From Globomyces pollinis-pini (taxonomy: Eukaryota > Chytridiomycota > Chytridiomycetes > Rhizophydiales > Globomycetaceae): a stretch of DNA of 64,000 nucleotides. Positions within the stretch are counted from its first letter, which is position 1, and each line of letters begins with the position of its first letter. Of the stretch, positions 23,201-35,249 are shown piece after piece. Under the pieces are notes generated by a model. That model saw nothing but the letters and a program-made list of their open reading frames with translations, did not search any database and was not told where the DNA came from. The stretch covers positions 99,406 to 163,405 of the forward strand of contig MU621097.1 in assembly GCA_025399215.1 (NCBI GenBank). The letters are read 5' to 3'. Both the position numbers and the translations under genes were made by a program.

Positions 23201-25723
23201 AAATATCAAGTGACCAGTTGGTAACTTTAGAAATCACCAAATCGGGAACGATCTGAACGGTTAACTTAATCGCATTTGTTGTAGCCACTCGGAAACTAGC
23301 AGGGTAGTCTACAGACATACCACCTAATCCAGCATCTACATTTTCTAGAGACAACCATCCATCTATAGCGGTCGGATATTTTTGAATAAAATTTGGGGAA
23401 ATATTTGATCTGAAACATAAGCGAATCCATAAATCCAATCCTTGTGAGTTTATCATTAATGGGTGACAGCAAAGGATCAAAAACTCTACTAAACTCTGTT
23501 CAATTACACTAGTTGTCAAATTTGAAATATCTCCAGTTGGGAATAAGCTGAATATTAATACCAAGCATCTTTGCCCAATTGCACTCGATGACCTTGGCGG
23601 AAGATCTTTCCAAAAACTATCCAAAATATCACTTACCCTTGAAACACTAAATAGTAGTGTTAAGCCTTTTCGGATGAGGAATGTAAATCGCTCCATTAAA
23701 GTGACACTAGATTGTGCAATAGGTGAGGTTAGAGTGGAAACTTTCGCGCGAGCGTCTGTTGAACCATTAACTGCTATCCAAACGAGAGATGAAGCTAACT
23801 GGTCCTGATTTTGACCAAATCTATTGAATAAATTGTTATTTTGAGTCAAAAGAAGCAACATGTTATAGTAGAATACATGTTCATTTAATGGCAGTTTAGA
23901 ATAGAAACGCTCGCTAAAGAAAATAGAAGATACATTTTCCACATTTAAAACATCTTGAAATAGGAAGTCAATGTCAAAGGAATCATCGTGTAAGTGAAGA
24001 TGTAATAGATTTGCTATTCCACAATAGGCTTCCAAAATAGTTGCTGTATCCTTCTTTGGATCTGTCAATGAATTACCTAATGCTTGCATATTGATCGTAA
24101 ATGCCGAAAAGTAATTGAAAATTTCCTTTAAAATCTGATCCGGTATGTTTTTCACAGAACGAGATAAAATTTCTCTCATAGACAATATGCAAGGCTTTCG
24201 CAAGCTTTTACCATCTTTTAAACCCTTCAGCAAAAACTTAAAAGCTATTTCAGAGTTGCCAGAGTCGTCAATTGAATCCAGAACAGATGATAACTGTGCA
24301 GTGAACGACTTCATCAAAGACATAACTGCTTGTTCGTTTGCTTCTTTGGAAATGAATTGCGGTAAACCGTTTAATAATTTTGAAGCGAGCTGTGGTTCTG
24401 AAGGCAACGTACACAACGCATCAAAAAATAGAATTCTTTGTTCCGGAGTTGGAGACTTTGCTAAATTCATAAGAAAAGTTGAAAACTTTACTTGAAACCC
24501 CTATAAAATTAAACTAATATGCAATTAATACCTTTCAATACAATATCAATGACAATTAATAAATTATCACTGTCGGATTTTTGTACCAATGTGGTGAATA
24601 GAGCCATAGCATCGCTTCTAATGGATTCATTGTTGGATTTAAATTGATCTACATTTAATCGACATTTTCTTACTTAACAAAAGATCAGCAAATTTAGAGC
24701 TAAAGAATTTTCCAACATCAAATGTGACAGCTTTTGTAATATAATTTACGACTTAAATGTGAGGATAACATAATCAAACCTTTGATCAATACTTCTGGTG
24801 AACGTAACAAAAATCGATCAAATGAGTTGAAAATATCTGATTCGTATTTTTCTTTTGTCAAAAATTGAGATACTAAAGAATTCAAGGCGATCTAAAGTCA
24901 GACATTATTATTACCAATTGATTATCACCAATAGCTGTTTTCGAGGCGAACACTACCTTAAAAATAAATGTTAAAGCAACGTCCTACAATCAATTAGTAA
25001 ATTTAATAATAACGAATGGTTGATATAAATAGCAAATAATATTCAATAATTGATGTGAAAACACTTCTTCAATCGGATAAAGATTAAATGATACATACAT
25101 TTAACGGCTCCAACAATGCTGACTGATTTATATCCACCAATGCATCTACAGCCGCACCAATCACTAAAGAATGAAACACGTCAGTTTTTTTCAATAGTGA
25201 CTTGATAGATTCAATGCAGTTGGTTGGGTTAGATTTAACAATTTTTTTGAACTCTTTGTATCCAGATTTCAAGAAATGACTAGATTTTGGACTTGTAGAT
25301 TGATCAATCCAGTTGAATAAATTTGAAATAAGCGAAATGTAGTTTGAGATTTGTACATTCTGGAGGTTGTTAACGGGTTGTTCTATTGAATGATTCCATA
25401 GATATAATGCTAACCGCAAATAGTTGTACAAACGGGCAGTGTCAGTTGCTTTGTTTGCGACTTTGGTTAGTTTTTGGTACAAGAAATTGGATAATTCATT
25501 TCTAGAGGAGTGCAATAGAATGAACAATTCCAAGGTAGCCTTTGAATTGAATGTATTTGTGTTTTTAAAGCCAAATAAGGAAGTTAAAAGCATATAATAG
25601 TCTTGCTCCGAGTCTATGGAGTTAGCGAGTAATAGATACTGTCGAAATGCGAGTGATAAATCTTCAGTAGTTGAACAGGAGACTTTCCCACAGACCAATG
25701 AAGCGAGTCTTTGTTAATCTCAT
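17237..25723 (-). CDS. GCN1: GCN1, translational control HEAT-repeat protein
   Basis: Sixteen exons with 15 short introns give 2,689 residues, close to the roughly 2,670 of yeast Gcn1. Gcn1 binds colliding or stalled ribosomes and, with Gcn20, activates the eIF2-alpha kinase Gcn2 in amino-acid starvation. The product is nearly all HEAT repeats. The conserved eEF3-like central region includes GRTFEPYVIQILPYLL, FRTKIGSIEVMASMSALAP and RSAETKKKAAQIMGNM, and the C-terminal third includes LPQLQRTFVKSL. It ends in an acidic DSDDEEEE tail. The 5' end is least certain: the ATG at 25723 with a 22-nt first intron closes the frame, but an upstream exon cannot be excluded. The intron ending near 24495 must be about 41 nt to keep the frame. 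Confidence 0.93.
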
Positions 25724-26122
25724 TATTTGGTAAGTTTGGTTGAGTATCCATTCGTGTAAATGATTGAATCAAATTCTTCAAAGTGGATTCTTTTATATTT
25801 TTTTTTATTTGGTACAAAGTGAGTCATTCACAACCTATTACCTATACTTTACTTCAAAGAATGGAATGCTGTTTATAGATTTGAATACATTGAATAACAT
25901 GAAGTTGATCAAGTAGAAAACTTGATGTTCAGAAATTCATTCAACTCTAATCCAAACAGTTCAATCAAACAGTACAATAAAATGCAAACGTTCAAGTCTT
26001 AGTTAGTTCCTAAAATGCGCTATCCTAAACATTTCAAGTGTTTCTGGGTGGTACTGTAATCATATTTTTCATATTTATTGAGACACATGATTTTTCTTCC
26101 ACCATTTTATAGCCGTATAACA
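25724..26122. promoter_or_regulatory. Shared upstream region between GCN1 and C1-THF synthase
   Basis: The two genes diverge from this AT-rich stretch of about 400 bases. No additional coding exon is supported. An in-frame upstream ATG for the C1-THF synthase lies at 26087, 36 bases before the start chosen here, so the right edge may be coding. No clear TATA box or repeated motif was identified. Confidence 0.3.
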
Positions 26123-29100
26123 ATGACTACTACCAGATTGATCAATGGAAAAGCAATTGCAGAGTATTTTGTCCTGTTGTATTTAATTACCTTCATTAGA
26201 GAAATTCAAGCTACTTTGTCTGCTACTGTAAAGAAACTAGCTTTGCAAAATGTCGTCCCGCATCTTGCCGTCGTTCAGGTTGGCTCTCGCGAAGATTCTA
26301 GCCAGTATGTTAGAATGAAGCAAAAGGCATGCTTGAATGTACTACTTCCATTCACTCATTTTATAGATTGGAATGAAATTCACTCATCAGATCTTCCCGG
26401 AAACTGTCACAGAAGGAAAGGTATTCTATTCTTGTATGCTTATTTGTTTAGCTATTGAATTTCATCAATGAGCTCAACGAAAATGATAGTATCCATGGTA
26501 TTCTTGTTCAATTACCTCTCCCTGCTGGTTTAAATGAAAGGCTTATCACTGAATCTATTGCCCCAAGCAAGGACGTTGATGGGTAAGTCGTCTAGTGGAA
26601 GTCATTATGCTCATGATTTGGCAATGTGGGCCGAATCACATGATTAGGACTTCATTTGTATTACCCCACTAATCACAAAGTTCTCCATCCCTTCTATTTA
26701 CGGTAACTAAATTTATAGATTCCATTCCCTCAACATCGGTGAATTGGCAAAGAAAGATGGTGTTCCAAGTTTTGTAGCCTGTACTCCAAAGGGAATTATG
26801 AGACTTTTGGCACATGAAAAGGTCGAGTTAAAGGGAAAAAGAGCTGTAGTAATTGGAAGAAGCAACATTGTGGTATAAAAGTTTCAATGCTTAGTTATCT
26901 GTAGGGCATGCCTGTCTCTCATTTGTTACAACAAGAGAATGCTACTGTTACTGTGTGTCATTCCCATACCCAGAACATGGAATCCATTGTCAAAGAAGCA
27001 GACATTATCATTGCCGCAGTTGGTGTCCCTAACTTGGTGAAGGCTTCTTGGGTTAAACACGGCGCCGTGGTAATTGATGTTGGCACAAATGCAATCCCAG
27101 ATGACACCAAAAAAGCTGGTTACAGATGGGTTGGTGATGTGGAATTTGATACTGTCAAAGAAGTTGCCTCTGCAATTACTCCTGTTCCAGGCGGTGTTGG
27201 ACCAATGACTGTTGCAATGTTATTGGAAAACACTGTGGAAAGTGCCCAAAGCGTAATTAATGGAACTGTTGAGCCTGTTGAATATCTTCATCCAATTTTA
27301 ATGAATCCAGTTCCAAGGTACAAGTTGCATATCTAACTTTCAACAGTGACATTGAGATTGCTATGGCTCAAACTCCAAAGCCAGTGAAGAAAATTGCAAA
27401 AGAGCTCGGACTTTTACCAAGTGAGTTTGATTTGTACGGTCAAACAAAAGCTAAGGTTGCACTTTCAGTGTTGGAGAGACTTCAACATCGTCAAAATGGT
27501 AACTACGTTGTAGTTGCTGGGATTACACCAACTCCACTAGGTGAAGGAAAATCCACAACCACAATTGGGTTAGTTCAGGCTTTAGGTGCACATTTAAAGA
27601 TTCCTGCTATTGCCTGTGTGCGTCAACCATCTCAGGGACCTACTTTTGGTATTAAAGGGGGTGCTGCAGGTGGTGGATACTCACAAGTTATCCCTATGGA
27701 CGAGTTTAACTTGCATTTAACTGGAGATATCCATGCCGTTACTGCTGCAAACAATTTGCTCGCGGCTGCAATGTAATAGTCACATATTACTAAAATCTTT
27801 AGTGATGCTAGAATGTTCCATGAAGCAACTCAATCTGACAAAGCTCTTTTTGATCGTTTGACTCCTTCAAAAAAAGGAGTTCGTAAATTTTCTCCAGTTA
27901 TGTTCAAAAGACTGGAAAAACTTGGAATTACCAAAACCAATCCAGAGGATTTAACCCCAGAAGAGCAGAGTGCGTTTGCAAGACTGGATATTGACCCTGC
28001 TACTATTACTTGGCAGAGAGTTATAGACACCAATGATAGATTTTTACGTCGTGTTACTGTTGGCCATGGCCCACAAGAAAAAGGTCATATACGCGAAACA
28101 GGTTTTGATATTGCTGTTGCTAGTGAAGTTATGGCAGTGCTTGCCTTGACCACCGACTTGAAGGACATGAGAAGAAGACTGGGAGCCATGACCATTGCAT
28201 CCAGCAAGAGTGGTCAACCAATTACTTGTGATGATATTGGTTGTGGAGGTGCATTGACTGTATTGATGAAGGATGCAATCAAACCAAATTTGATGCAAAC
28301 ATTAGAAGGTACTCCAGTTTTCGTCCATGCTGGACCATTTGCTAATATTGCTCATGGAAATTCATCTATTCTCGCCGATAGAATTGGTCTTAAATTGGTT
28401 GGAACATCTGAGTTTGAAACCCGCCAAAAAGGTTTTGTCGTTACCGAAGCAGGTTTCGGTGCAGATATTGGAATGGAAAAATTCTTTGATATCAAATGCC
28501 GCTACTCTGGCTTGGTGCCAAACTGTGTTGTTCTGGTTGCTACGGTTAAAGCCTTGAAAATGCACGGTGGTGGCCCAGAAGTTGTAGCTGGTAGACCATT
28601 ATCAGAAGTCTACTTCCAAGAGAATGTTGATTTGGCTTTGAATGGTACCGCTAATCTCGTAAAACACATTCAAAACGCCAAGAAATTTGGAGTGCCAGTT
28701 GTAGTTGCCATTAATCGTTTTAGTACAGACACTGATGCCGAAATCCAAGCAGTTTGTGAAGCCGCTATCAAAGCAGGTGCTTCCGCTGCTGTCCCAGCTG
28801 AACATTGGGCCAAGGCTGGTGCAGGTGCTGTCGATTTGGCAAATGCAGTTGTCAAAGCTTGTGGTGAACAAAAGCCTGATGATTTCAAATTCTTGTATGA
28901 TCTTGATTTGACCATTGAACAAAAGATTGAAATTATTTGTAAAGAAATGTACGGAGCAGATGGTATTGAATTGTCACCACTTGCACAATCTAAAATCGAA
29001 ACCTATACACGTCAAAAGTTTGACAAATTACCAATTTGTATGGCAAAAACTCATCTCTCTTTATCTCACAACCCAAAGTTAAAGAATGTGCCAACTGGTT

Positions 29101-29255
29101 TCACTGTGCCAGTTAGGGATATCCGAGCAAGTGTTGGTGCTGGATTTTTGTATCCGCTTCTAGGTGATATGCAAACTATGCCTGGTTTAAGTACCCGTCC
29201 ATGTTTCTTTGACGTTGATCTTGACGATGAGGGAAAAGTTGTGGGTCTGTTTTAA
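26123..29255 (+). CDS. ADE3: Trifunctional C1-tetrahydrofolate synthase
   Basis: Eight exons (introns 28-36 nt plus one of 136 nt at 26583-26718) give 936 residues, the normal size. The N-terminal part is methylene-THF dehydrogenase/cyclohydrolase, with a YVRMKQKAC segment carrying the catalytic Lys, then QLPLPAGLN and [17 protein letters not shown] for NADP binding. The C-terminal part is formyl-THF synthetase with the ATP loop [13 protein letters not shown] and the conserved [20 protein letters not shown]. Together they interconvert formyl-, methenyl- and methylene-THF for purine and thymidylate synthesis. Starting at ATG 26087 instead adds twelve residues (MIFLPPFYSRIT) that could form part of a mitochondrial presequence, so two isoforms are possible. 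Confidence 0.95.
26583..26718 (+). other. Outlier 136-nt intron with stable hairpin
   Basis: Most introns here are 21-44 nt, so this one in the C1-THF synthase gene is about four times normal. Bases 26611-26643 can fold into a hairpin: TCATG pairs with CATGA, and ATTTGGC with GCCGAAT, separated by a two-base bulge. No C/D box pair or clear H/ACA hinge is visible. It could hold a small RNA, a regulatory structure, or just a long intron. Confidence 0.5.
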
Positions 29256-29386
29256 TAAAATTCATTTTCTACATCTCATTCAAGTTTATTTTAACATAGA
29301 TCAAAAGAGTGTTTGTTACATCTAGATATCTAGTCCAATTTGACACCCAAATATTTCATACAGAAAATTTTCTTCAAATATCAAAG

Positions 29387-29862
<476 letters not shown>

Positions 29863-30061
29863 TTTATTTTGTTGTATTCTGATTTACTATACAATAAATC
29901 GCTTTACCCTCCCATTGTATGGTACTACTACATATCTTGCATTTCTTTAAGTCTTATGGATTCTGGGGATTGAGAAAATGGTATGATCAATCATTTACTT
30001 TGAGACTTAAAACAAAATATTTATTGCTCCATTATGAAATATGGAATGAATGAAAAGCAAA
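29863..30061. other. Convergent 3' region between RBX1 and the TACC gene
   Basis: AT-rich, about 200 bases, with no supportable coding exon. It contains the 3' ends of both convergent genes. Confidence 0.3.
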
Positions 30062-32694
30062 TTAAATCAATTGACGTTCTAATCCATCACAAATACGAAT
30101 CAACTCTAGATTTTCTTGAATTTTTCCTTCCAATTGTCTTTCCAAAGTATTATTGTGACATTCTAAACGACTTATCTTGGCACGACTAGCAACTAGTTCT
30201 TTTTCGTATTGAGTTTGAACTTTAGCAATTTCCACATTTGCCCTATTGATGAGTTATTTTAAACTATTTACTCTTCCAATTTTGATTCTGCATGTTCTCT
30301 TAAAGTATCAAATCTAACTGTTGATTTCTGTAAATCTTCCTCTAGCTTTGTACAAGTATCCCGTAAAGAGCTATTAACCTAAATTGATTAATTGCAAATT
30401 CCAAACCTCTCGAAGATCAGCAAAATCGACTCGAAGTTGTTTAAAATTCAATGTTTGCGAATCCAATTCACCTTTTACATTATCAGTTTGACGAACTTGG
30501 TCCAAGTACTTGGCATTCAGAGTCTCGTAAGATTTATTGGCGTTTTTAACTTCAAGTTCACGGTCATCTAAAAATTTAAGTTTAATCAAGTTTTACTCAT
30601 CATTTTTTGGATAGCCAGTTCCCATTCACTTAACGTTCGCATCATCTTCTTTTTGTCTGATTCCAACGTTCGATTTTTCATAGACAACTCCAAAATTTCT
30701 TGCTGTGCCAACCCTAACTGATTCTCAAGCTAGTAAAAATAAATATAATTAAAAATATTACATCGGCTCGAAGTGCTTGTAATTGCTTATCCACATCATG
30801 CTGGCTATATCTGATGGCAGACTTTGGAGAAGCCATTGGTTCAAAGGTATCAAGTAAAGATACTGGTGGTGTTGGTGCATGATGCCCATGTTCCGGTAAT
30901 TTTGAGGTGGTGGGAGATTCAAATGACATCATCCAATCTTGAGGAATCAACGGATCAAATTCCACGTGCTGATTTTGATTTCGTTTTAACCCTTCCACAA
31001 CTTTATGCACTTTTGGGGTGACATTTGACTTTAATGGTGATGGAGCGACAGATTGGATACCATTGCCGTAAGAACTCATGGGGACATATTGGGGATTCAT
31101 TTTGTATGGAGAACTAGGGAAGGTTTCGTTTGATATGCTGTGATAATTATCAGAAATGGTTTCTGCTTCCAACCCATCTTCAACTTCAGTAACCTCAGAT
31201 CTACTATAATGCTCGTCTAGAAGTAGAATAAAAATGACTAAAAGATACCTGTATGGATAGTTTCTTTAACGGGAGTAACATTTGACCGAATTGAGTTAAA
31301 TTCTTTTCTTTCAGTATTCATACTTGTTGCTACAGATGGGCTTTTTTCTATATCATTATGCGGTTTAGTTGGTGTCTGAGTTGCCGATGACTTCATTTCT
31401 ACAGAAGGTGGTGTGGAAGGAGAAGCCAAATTTCTACTAAACTGATTTGGTTTGGGTGTTTGTAGCAAAACATTATTGGATTTCGACAACAAAGGTGATT
31501 CGTCAATTCTTTTGACACTAGTGGATCGTTCTCGTTCAGCACGTTCCAATAGTTGCTCTGTTCTGTCAAATAGTCCTTGAGATTTATTGTCCATATTGAT
31601 ATCATTTAACATTGATGCATGTGTATTCAATGCAGGATCAGTAACGGCATCACTGTGGAATTCCGTTTGATTAAAATCTGAAATCTCATCATCGAAACCA
31701 TCTACAATAAGTAAAACATTCAAGTACCATCATAAAAGGACACATCTTGTATGAAACTTTCATTTGAGATATCCACATCTGGTGAATAAGTTATAGTTGA
31801 TTCAGATAGTGTATGTAATAGAACAGGTTTAGTGGGAGTTTTTTGGAAATAGGTAGATTCATATGATTCATTATTTGGTGTGTTTAATCTTTTTTCTAAA
31901 CATTAATTAATGTATTCGAACCGATTGGAGAAGTTGTCTCAAATGGAGAAGGAGACTGTAACGTATTGTTTGACGATTTGTGATGACTAGTGATATCTTC
32001 ATCTGGAATAGTTTCCTTTAACTGATCCTGAATTCTAAAAGTCATGTCATCCGCTCGTTCATGGATGCTATTCCGAGATAATTTATTTTTCATAATAACA
32101 GGTTCATGTAGTGAATTTGCAACTTCAGCTTGAATAGCCAATTCCATCAATGGATTTGATTCCAATTGATTAGAATCGATATTAAATTTATCTGAAAAGG
32201 GTGCTGAATCAGTATGATTAATTGAATCCGGTTTTAAATTCAAAGTTGATGATGATCGCATTATTGTTTTTGGTTTGGATTCGACAGAAAAAGACATGGA
32301 TCTTGGCTTTTGTAAAGGAGTCTATAATGAATAAGGAGTTGAATGATATTACCTTCTTATGAAATAAGGTTCAATGAGAATAGTTACCTAGAAATAAGTC
32401 AAGTTCAGACAAAACCTTTTTTGGAGAAACCCAAGAAGTCATAGTATCCCACAGAGAAGGACCGTCGGAAGATTCAGAAAAGTTTAATTGTTCGTTTTCT
32501 TTAACAGTTTTAATGTCCATCAAGCCAACAGTAAGCACCCTTTCAGTTACTATAAGTTGATCAGTACCTAATTATCAAAGAATATGATGATCATACCTAA
32601 TAATTGTTAATATTAAAGTTTATAACCTTTTCTTTGGTGTATCTCTTTGCCAGCTTCTTGAATCCAGTTTGGAAGAATTTGTTGAAATTTTCAT
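30062..32694 (-). CDS. TACC-domain protein
   Basis: Ten exons give 749 residues. The C-terminal 170 residues or so are a continuous coiled coil whose end (DTLREHAESKLEEANVEIAK, then LERQL, ENLELIRICDGLERQL) follows the TACC domain pattern of heptads and the conserved ICD element. The N-terminal two thirds are disordered and Ser/Thr/Pro-rich with many TP and SP sites, typical of cell-cycle kinase targets. TACC proteins (for example fission yeast Alp7) recruit XMAP215-type polymerases to spindle poles and microtubule plus ends. Two of its introns are built of three abutting AG|GT units (32540-32626 and 32322-32415). Removing both whole arrays is needed for the frame to close, which supports the exon model. 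Confidence 0.75.
32322..32415 (-). other. Tandem intron array of three units in the TACC gene
   Basis: Between exon ends ...SPKK and TPLQKPR there are 94 bases that divide at two AG|GT junctions into units of 28 (32388-32415), 35 (32353-32387) and 31 nt (32322-32352). Each unit begins with GT and ends with AG. Only removal of all three keeps the frame (phase 0 on both sides). Both flanks are clearly coding. Confidence 0.6.
32540..32626 (-). other. Tandem intron array of three units near the 5' end of the TACC gene
   Basis: This 87-base intron splits at AG|GT junctions into 30 (32597-32626), 29 (32568-32596) and 28 nt (32540-32567). The first unit has a TATTAAC branch-like site. The upstream exon carries the proposed ATG at 32694. 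If translation instead begins at the ATG just after the array, this would be a 5' UTR intron. Confidence 0.55.
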
Positions 32695-32722
32695 CACACG
32701 CGCAAAACATCAAACAAGTAAA

Positions 32723-32811
32723 TACTGAATCAACTACCTACCATACAATCATTTGAATTCCCATAAAATAAATGAAAAGGTACTGAATCAATTACCATAC
32801 AATCATTTGAA
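32723..32811. repeat. Short imperfect direct repeat upstream of the TACC gene
   Basis: A segment of 31-35 bases starting TACTGAATCAA and ending CAATCATTTGAA occurs at 32723-32757 and again at 32781-32811, the second copy lacking four bases. It sits in the space between the TACC start and the 3' end of the DOMON gene, so it may be part of the TACC promoter. Confidence 0.6.
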
Positions 32812-32944
32812 GGGAGTGAAAAAGTCTATCATTTATAGACTGTCGCTTAATGTCGTCTATTCAATCTCTCTATAAATACCACCAATTACAATGGCTCTCA
32901 TTACATCTATTCAAAATAATTGAAGATCGTATAGGTTAAAAGCA

Positions 32945-34217
32945 CTACAATTGTTTATTTAAACTAGTTTCTTCCTCTTTCATGTCATGTTTCTGTCCAA
33001 TCGTGACTTGTCCGTATACCATCATTCCAATTCCACCAACCAAAACAAGAGCAGTCAAAATTATCATTACTATTGGGTAACCAGCATATTGCTCGTTGTA
33101 GTAAAGGAATCCCAAAGTAATATTCACAATTGCAATAAGTAAACAAATTCTTCCCAACCACCAGTGAGCTTTATCCCACCAAGGAATGGTAGTGCGTTCT
33201 GGTGACCACATTTTATCAGCAATTACACCCAATATGATTTGAATTATTAAACAGATGGAAATAATCAATCCGAACAACTAAAACATTAATTCGAGAATAA
33301 TACTGGATGAAGGGACGTTGATGAAGAAAAATGTGGAGGGGATTTGTACAAGTAGATAAAAATGATCCCAGTAAGAGATCCGAAACCAACACCAATGGTC
33401 ATTATTATCCAATGCAATCGGAACCACCAAATTCCCAAAATATGTTTCAAGTATCTGGCAATGAAAATCCTGAAATGGTTAAATATGATTGATATACCCA
33501 ATAAATGGACAAAGTAACCAGGAAAATACCATCACGTAACCATGAATTAAAATTACAGTTTGATAGTCGTTAGGATTCGGTAGAGACAATATTGGTTGAT
33601 TGCTATCCGTTGTAGTCACAACCGTGGGACCATTTCCTTTCAGGGCCTGGGTAAAATCTAACGCAGACAAGGAACCTCTATTTGCACCAGAATGTTTAGG
33701 GAAAATGGCTTTTGAAGGTTGATCAGACTGAGCTGCTTTATCGTTTCCAAAAGCGTAAATGAATTCAGAAGTAGGTGTGAACTTGAAATCAAAACCTTGG
33801 ACAGGTATTTGCACAGAAAAGGCAATTTTAGCCCAAGATTCTTTTGTAACGGCCAAAGGGATGACTTTTGAAGTTTGTTTAGGATTATACACTGGCATGC
33901 CATAGCCAGCAGGAACAGGTTTATTGTCAGTCACTACCACTTTTCCAGCAGCATCGGTGAACGCTATAATATAACCCTTTACACTAGCCATATCAGCACC
34001 ACCATATCCTAAACCAGTCCAACTAATATTAATAAACAAGAACTTACCCAGTACCAGCGGATTGTATACTAACAATAGTGTTTTGACCATCATTAGACAG
34101 AAAACCATCAACTCTAAAAGTCTCACCAATCTTTTTACTTCCTTGAGCGTAAACTAAGGATTAGTATTAACATAAATTACCCCAAAGGAATAGTAAGGAT
34201 ACAGACCAAAAGTTCAT
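32945..34217 (-). CDS. DOMON plus cytochrome b561 membrane protein
   Basis: Five exons (introns 25-28 nt) give 388 residues. A signal peptide (MNFWSVSLLFLWVYA) precedes a DOMON-type heme or sugar-binding domain with GWTGLGYGGADM. A five- or six-helix cytochrome b561 domain follows, with His residues suited to heme ligation at HGYVMVFSW, RLHWIIM and KAHWWLGR. The protein ends in a charged cytoplasmic tail. Such proteins pass electrons across a membrane and are linked to ferric reduction or cellobiose-dehydrogenase-like chemistry in fungi. The physiological donor is unknown. The 27-nt intron 34154-34180 joins the signal peptide to the mature part. Confidence 0.85.
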
Positions 34218-34606
34218 TAGGAAAGAAGTGAAGAGCAAGTAAGTTTGGACATTGAGCCATAATCCGCCTTCAGTTCAAGAGCCACCTGGGACCAGTAATT
34301 TGGTATCAACTTACTGGCCATGAGAGTTTTACTTACTCCATCATTCAGTATAATTAGATATTGTTCATCTGACATATGGTAAGTATGTATGTATAAATTT
34401 GACTCATTCGAGTCATTAGCTACTATTGTTCTTTAAATAGATCACATTATTAACTACATTCTATCCACTCAATTCTATTCACTCAATACTATTCACTTTA
34501 TTCTATTCACTCAAAATCTTTTTTGATTGGCTATTAAATATTCAACTTTCCTTACCATTGAATTTCTTGTGGCACTTTTTTTAACCTTTTTTTTCAAACA
34601 TTTCAA

Positions 34607-34876
34607 ATGACATCTTTTTATGATGAAATTGAATTAGAGGATTTTGAATACAATGAAGACGAAGAAATTTATTACTTTCCTTGTCCATGTGGTGACAAGT
34701 TTCAAATATCAAGAGAAGATTTAGTTAATGGTGATGAAGTCGCTCACTGTCCTTCTTGCTCTTTAATAATAAGGTATACTATTTATAACTAACATTATAG
34801 AGTCATTTATGACCCTGAAGATTTTGAAGAGGAAGGTGATACCATAGACTGGGGTTCAGAATCAATTACTGTTTAA
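34607..34876 (+). CDS. DPH3: DPH3/KTI11 zinc protein
   Basis: Two exons (intron 34774-34800) encode 80 residues, the family's usual size. The CSL zinc site is formed by CPCGDKF and [10 protein letters not shown], within the typical acidic frame ([15 protein letters not shown], then YDPEDFEEE). Dph3 supplies electrons to the Dph1-Dph2 radical enzyme in the first step of diphthamide formation on EF2 and also works with Elongator in wobble-uridine modification. Very secure assignment. Confidence 0.96.
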
Positions 34877-35249
34877 CTATCATTTTTATCTATTTATCAC
34901 CAACATACTAATATATTATACATTTGTGTCATTCATTACAAAAAGGAATTGATCAGTTATTGAAATATTCAACGATTAAAATGAAACGAATTACATATCA
35001 TCTACCAGCCTTATCTGAAAGCAGTTCTAGTGTTTTTGTTAATGTATCATACCAGCGTATCTGAGAGCAGTTCTAGTATTTTTGGATTAATATATTCTGC
35101 ATTGGTATATAAATGTTGTTCACATGTTTGTTTGTGCACAACAAATTCCATCATTCAATATATTTCTTCTAAAATTTCGAAACTAAGATTTTTATTGAAG
35201 ACTTAGTTTGTAATCGATAATGGCATACTGATCAATACCATCGAAATAC
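34877..35249. repeat. Intergenic with tandem 46-base imperfect repeat
   Basis: No gene is visible. Two adjacent copies of a segment of about 46 bases, containing TATCTGA(A/G)AGCAGTTCTAGT, occupy about 35003-35092. The segment is AT-rich otherwise. It lies just beyond the poly-A/T tract of the possible Pol III transcript. Confidence 0.5.

Noticed and set aside
30374..32297. Separate genes for the several ORFs in the TACC region
   Set aside because: Ten exons join in one frame of 750 codons with regular short introns, ending in a single TACC domain; separate genes would lack starts and stops.
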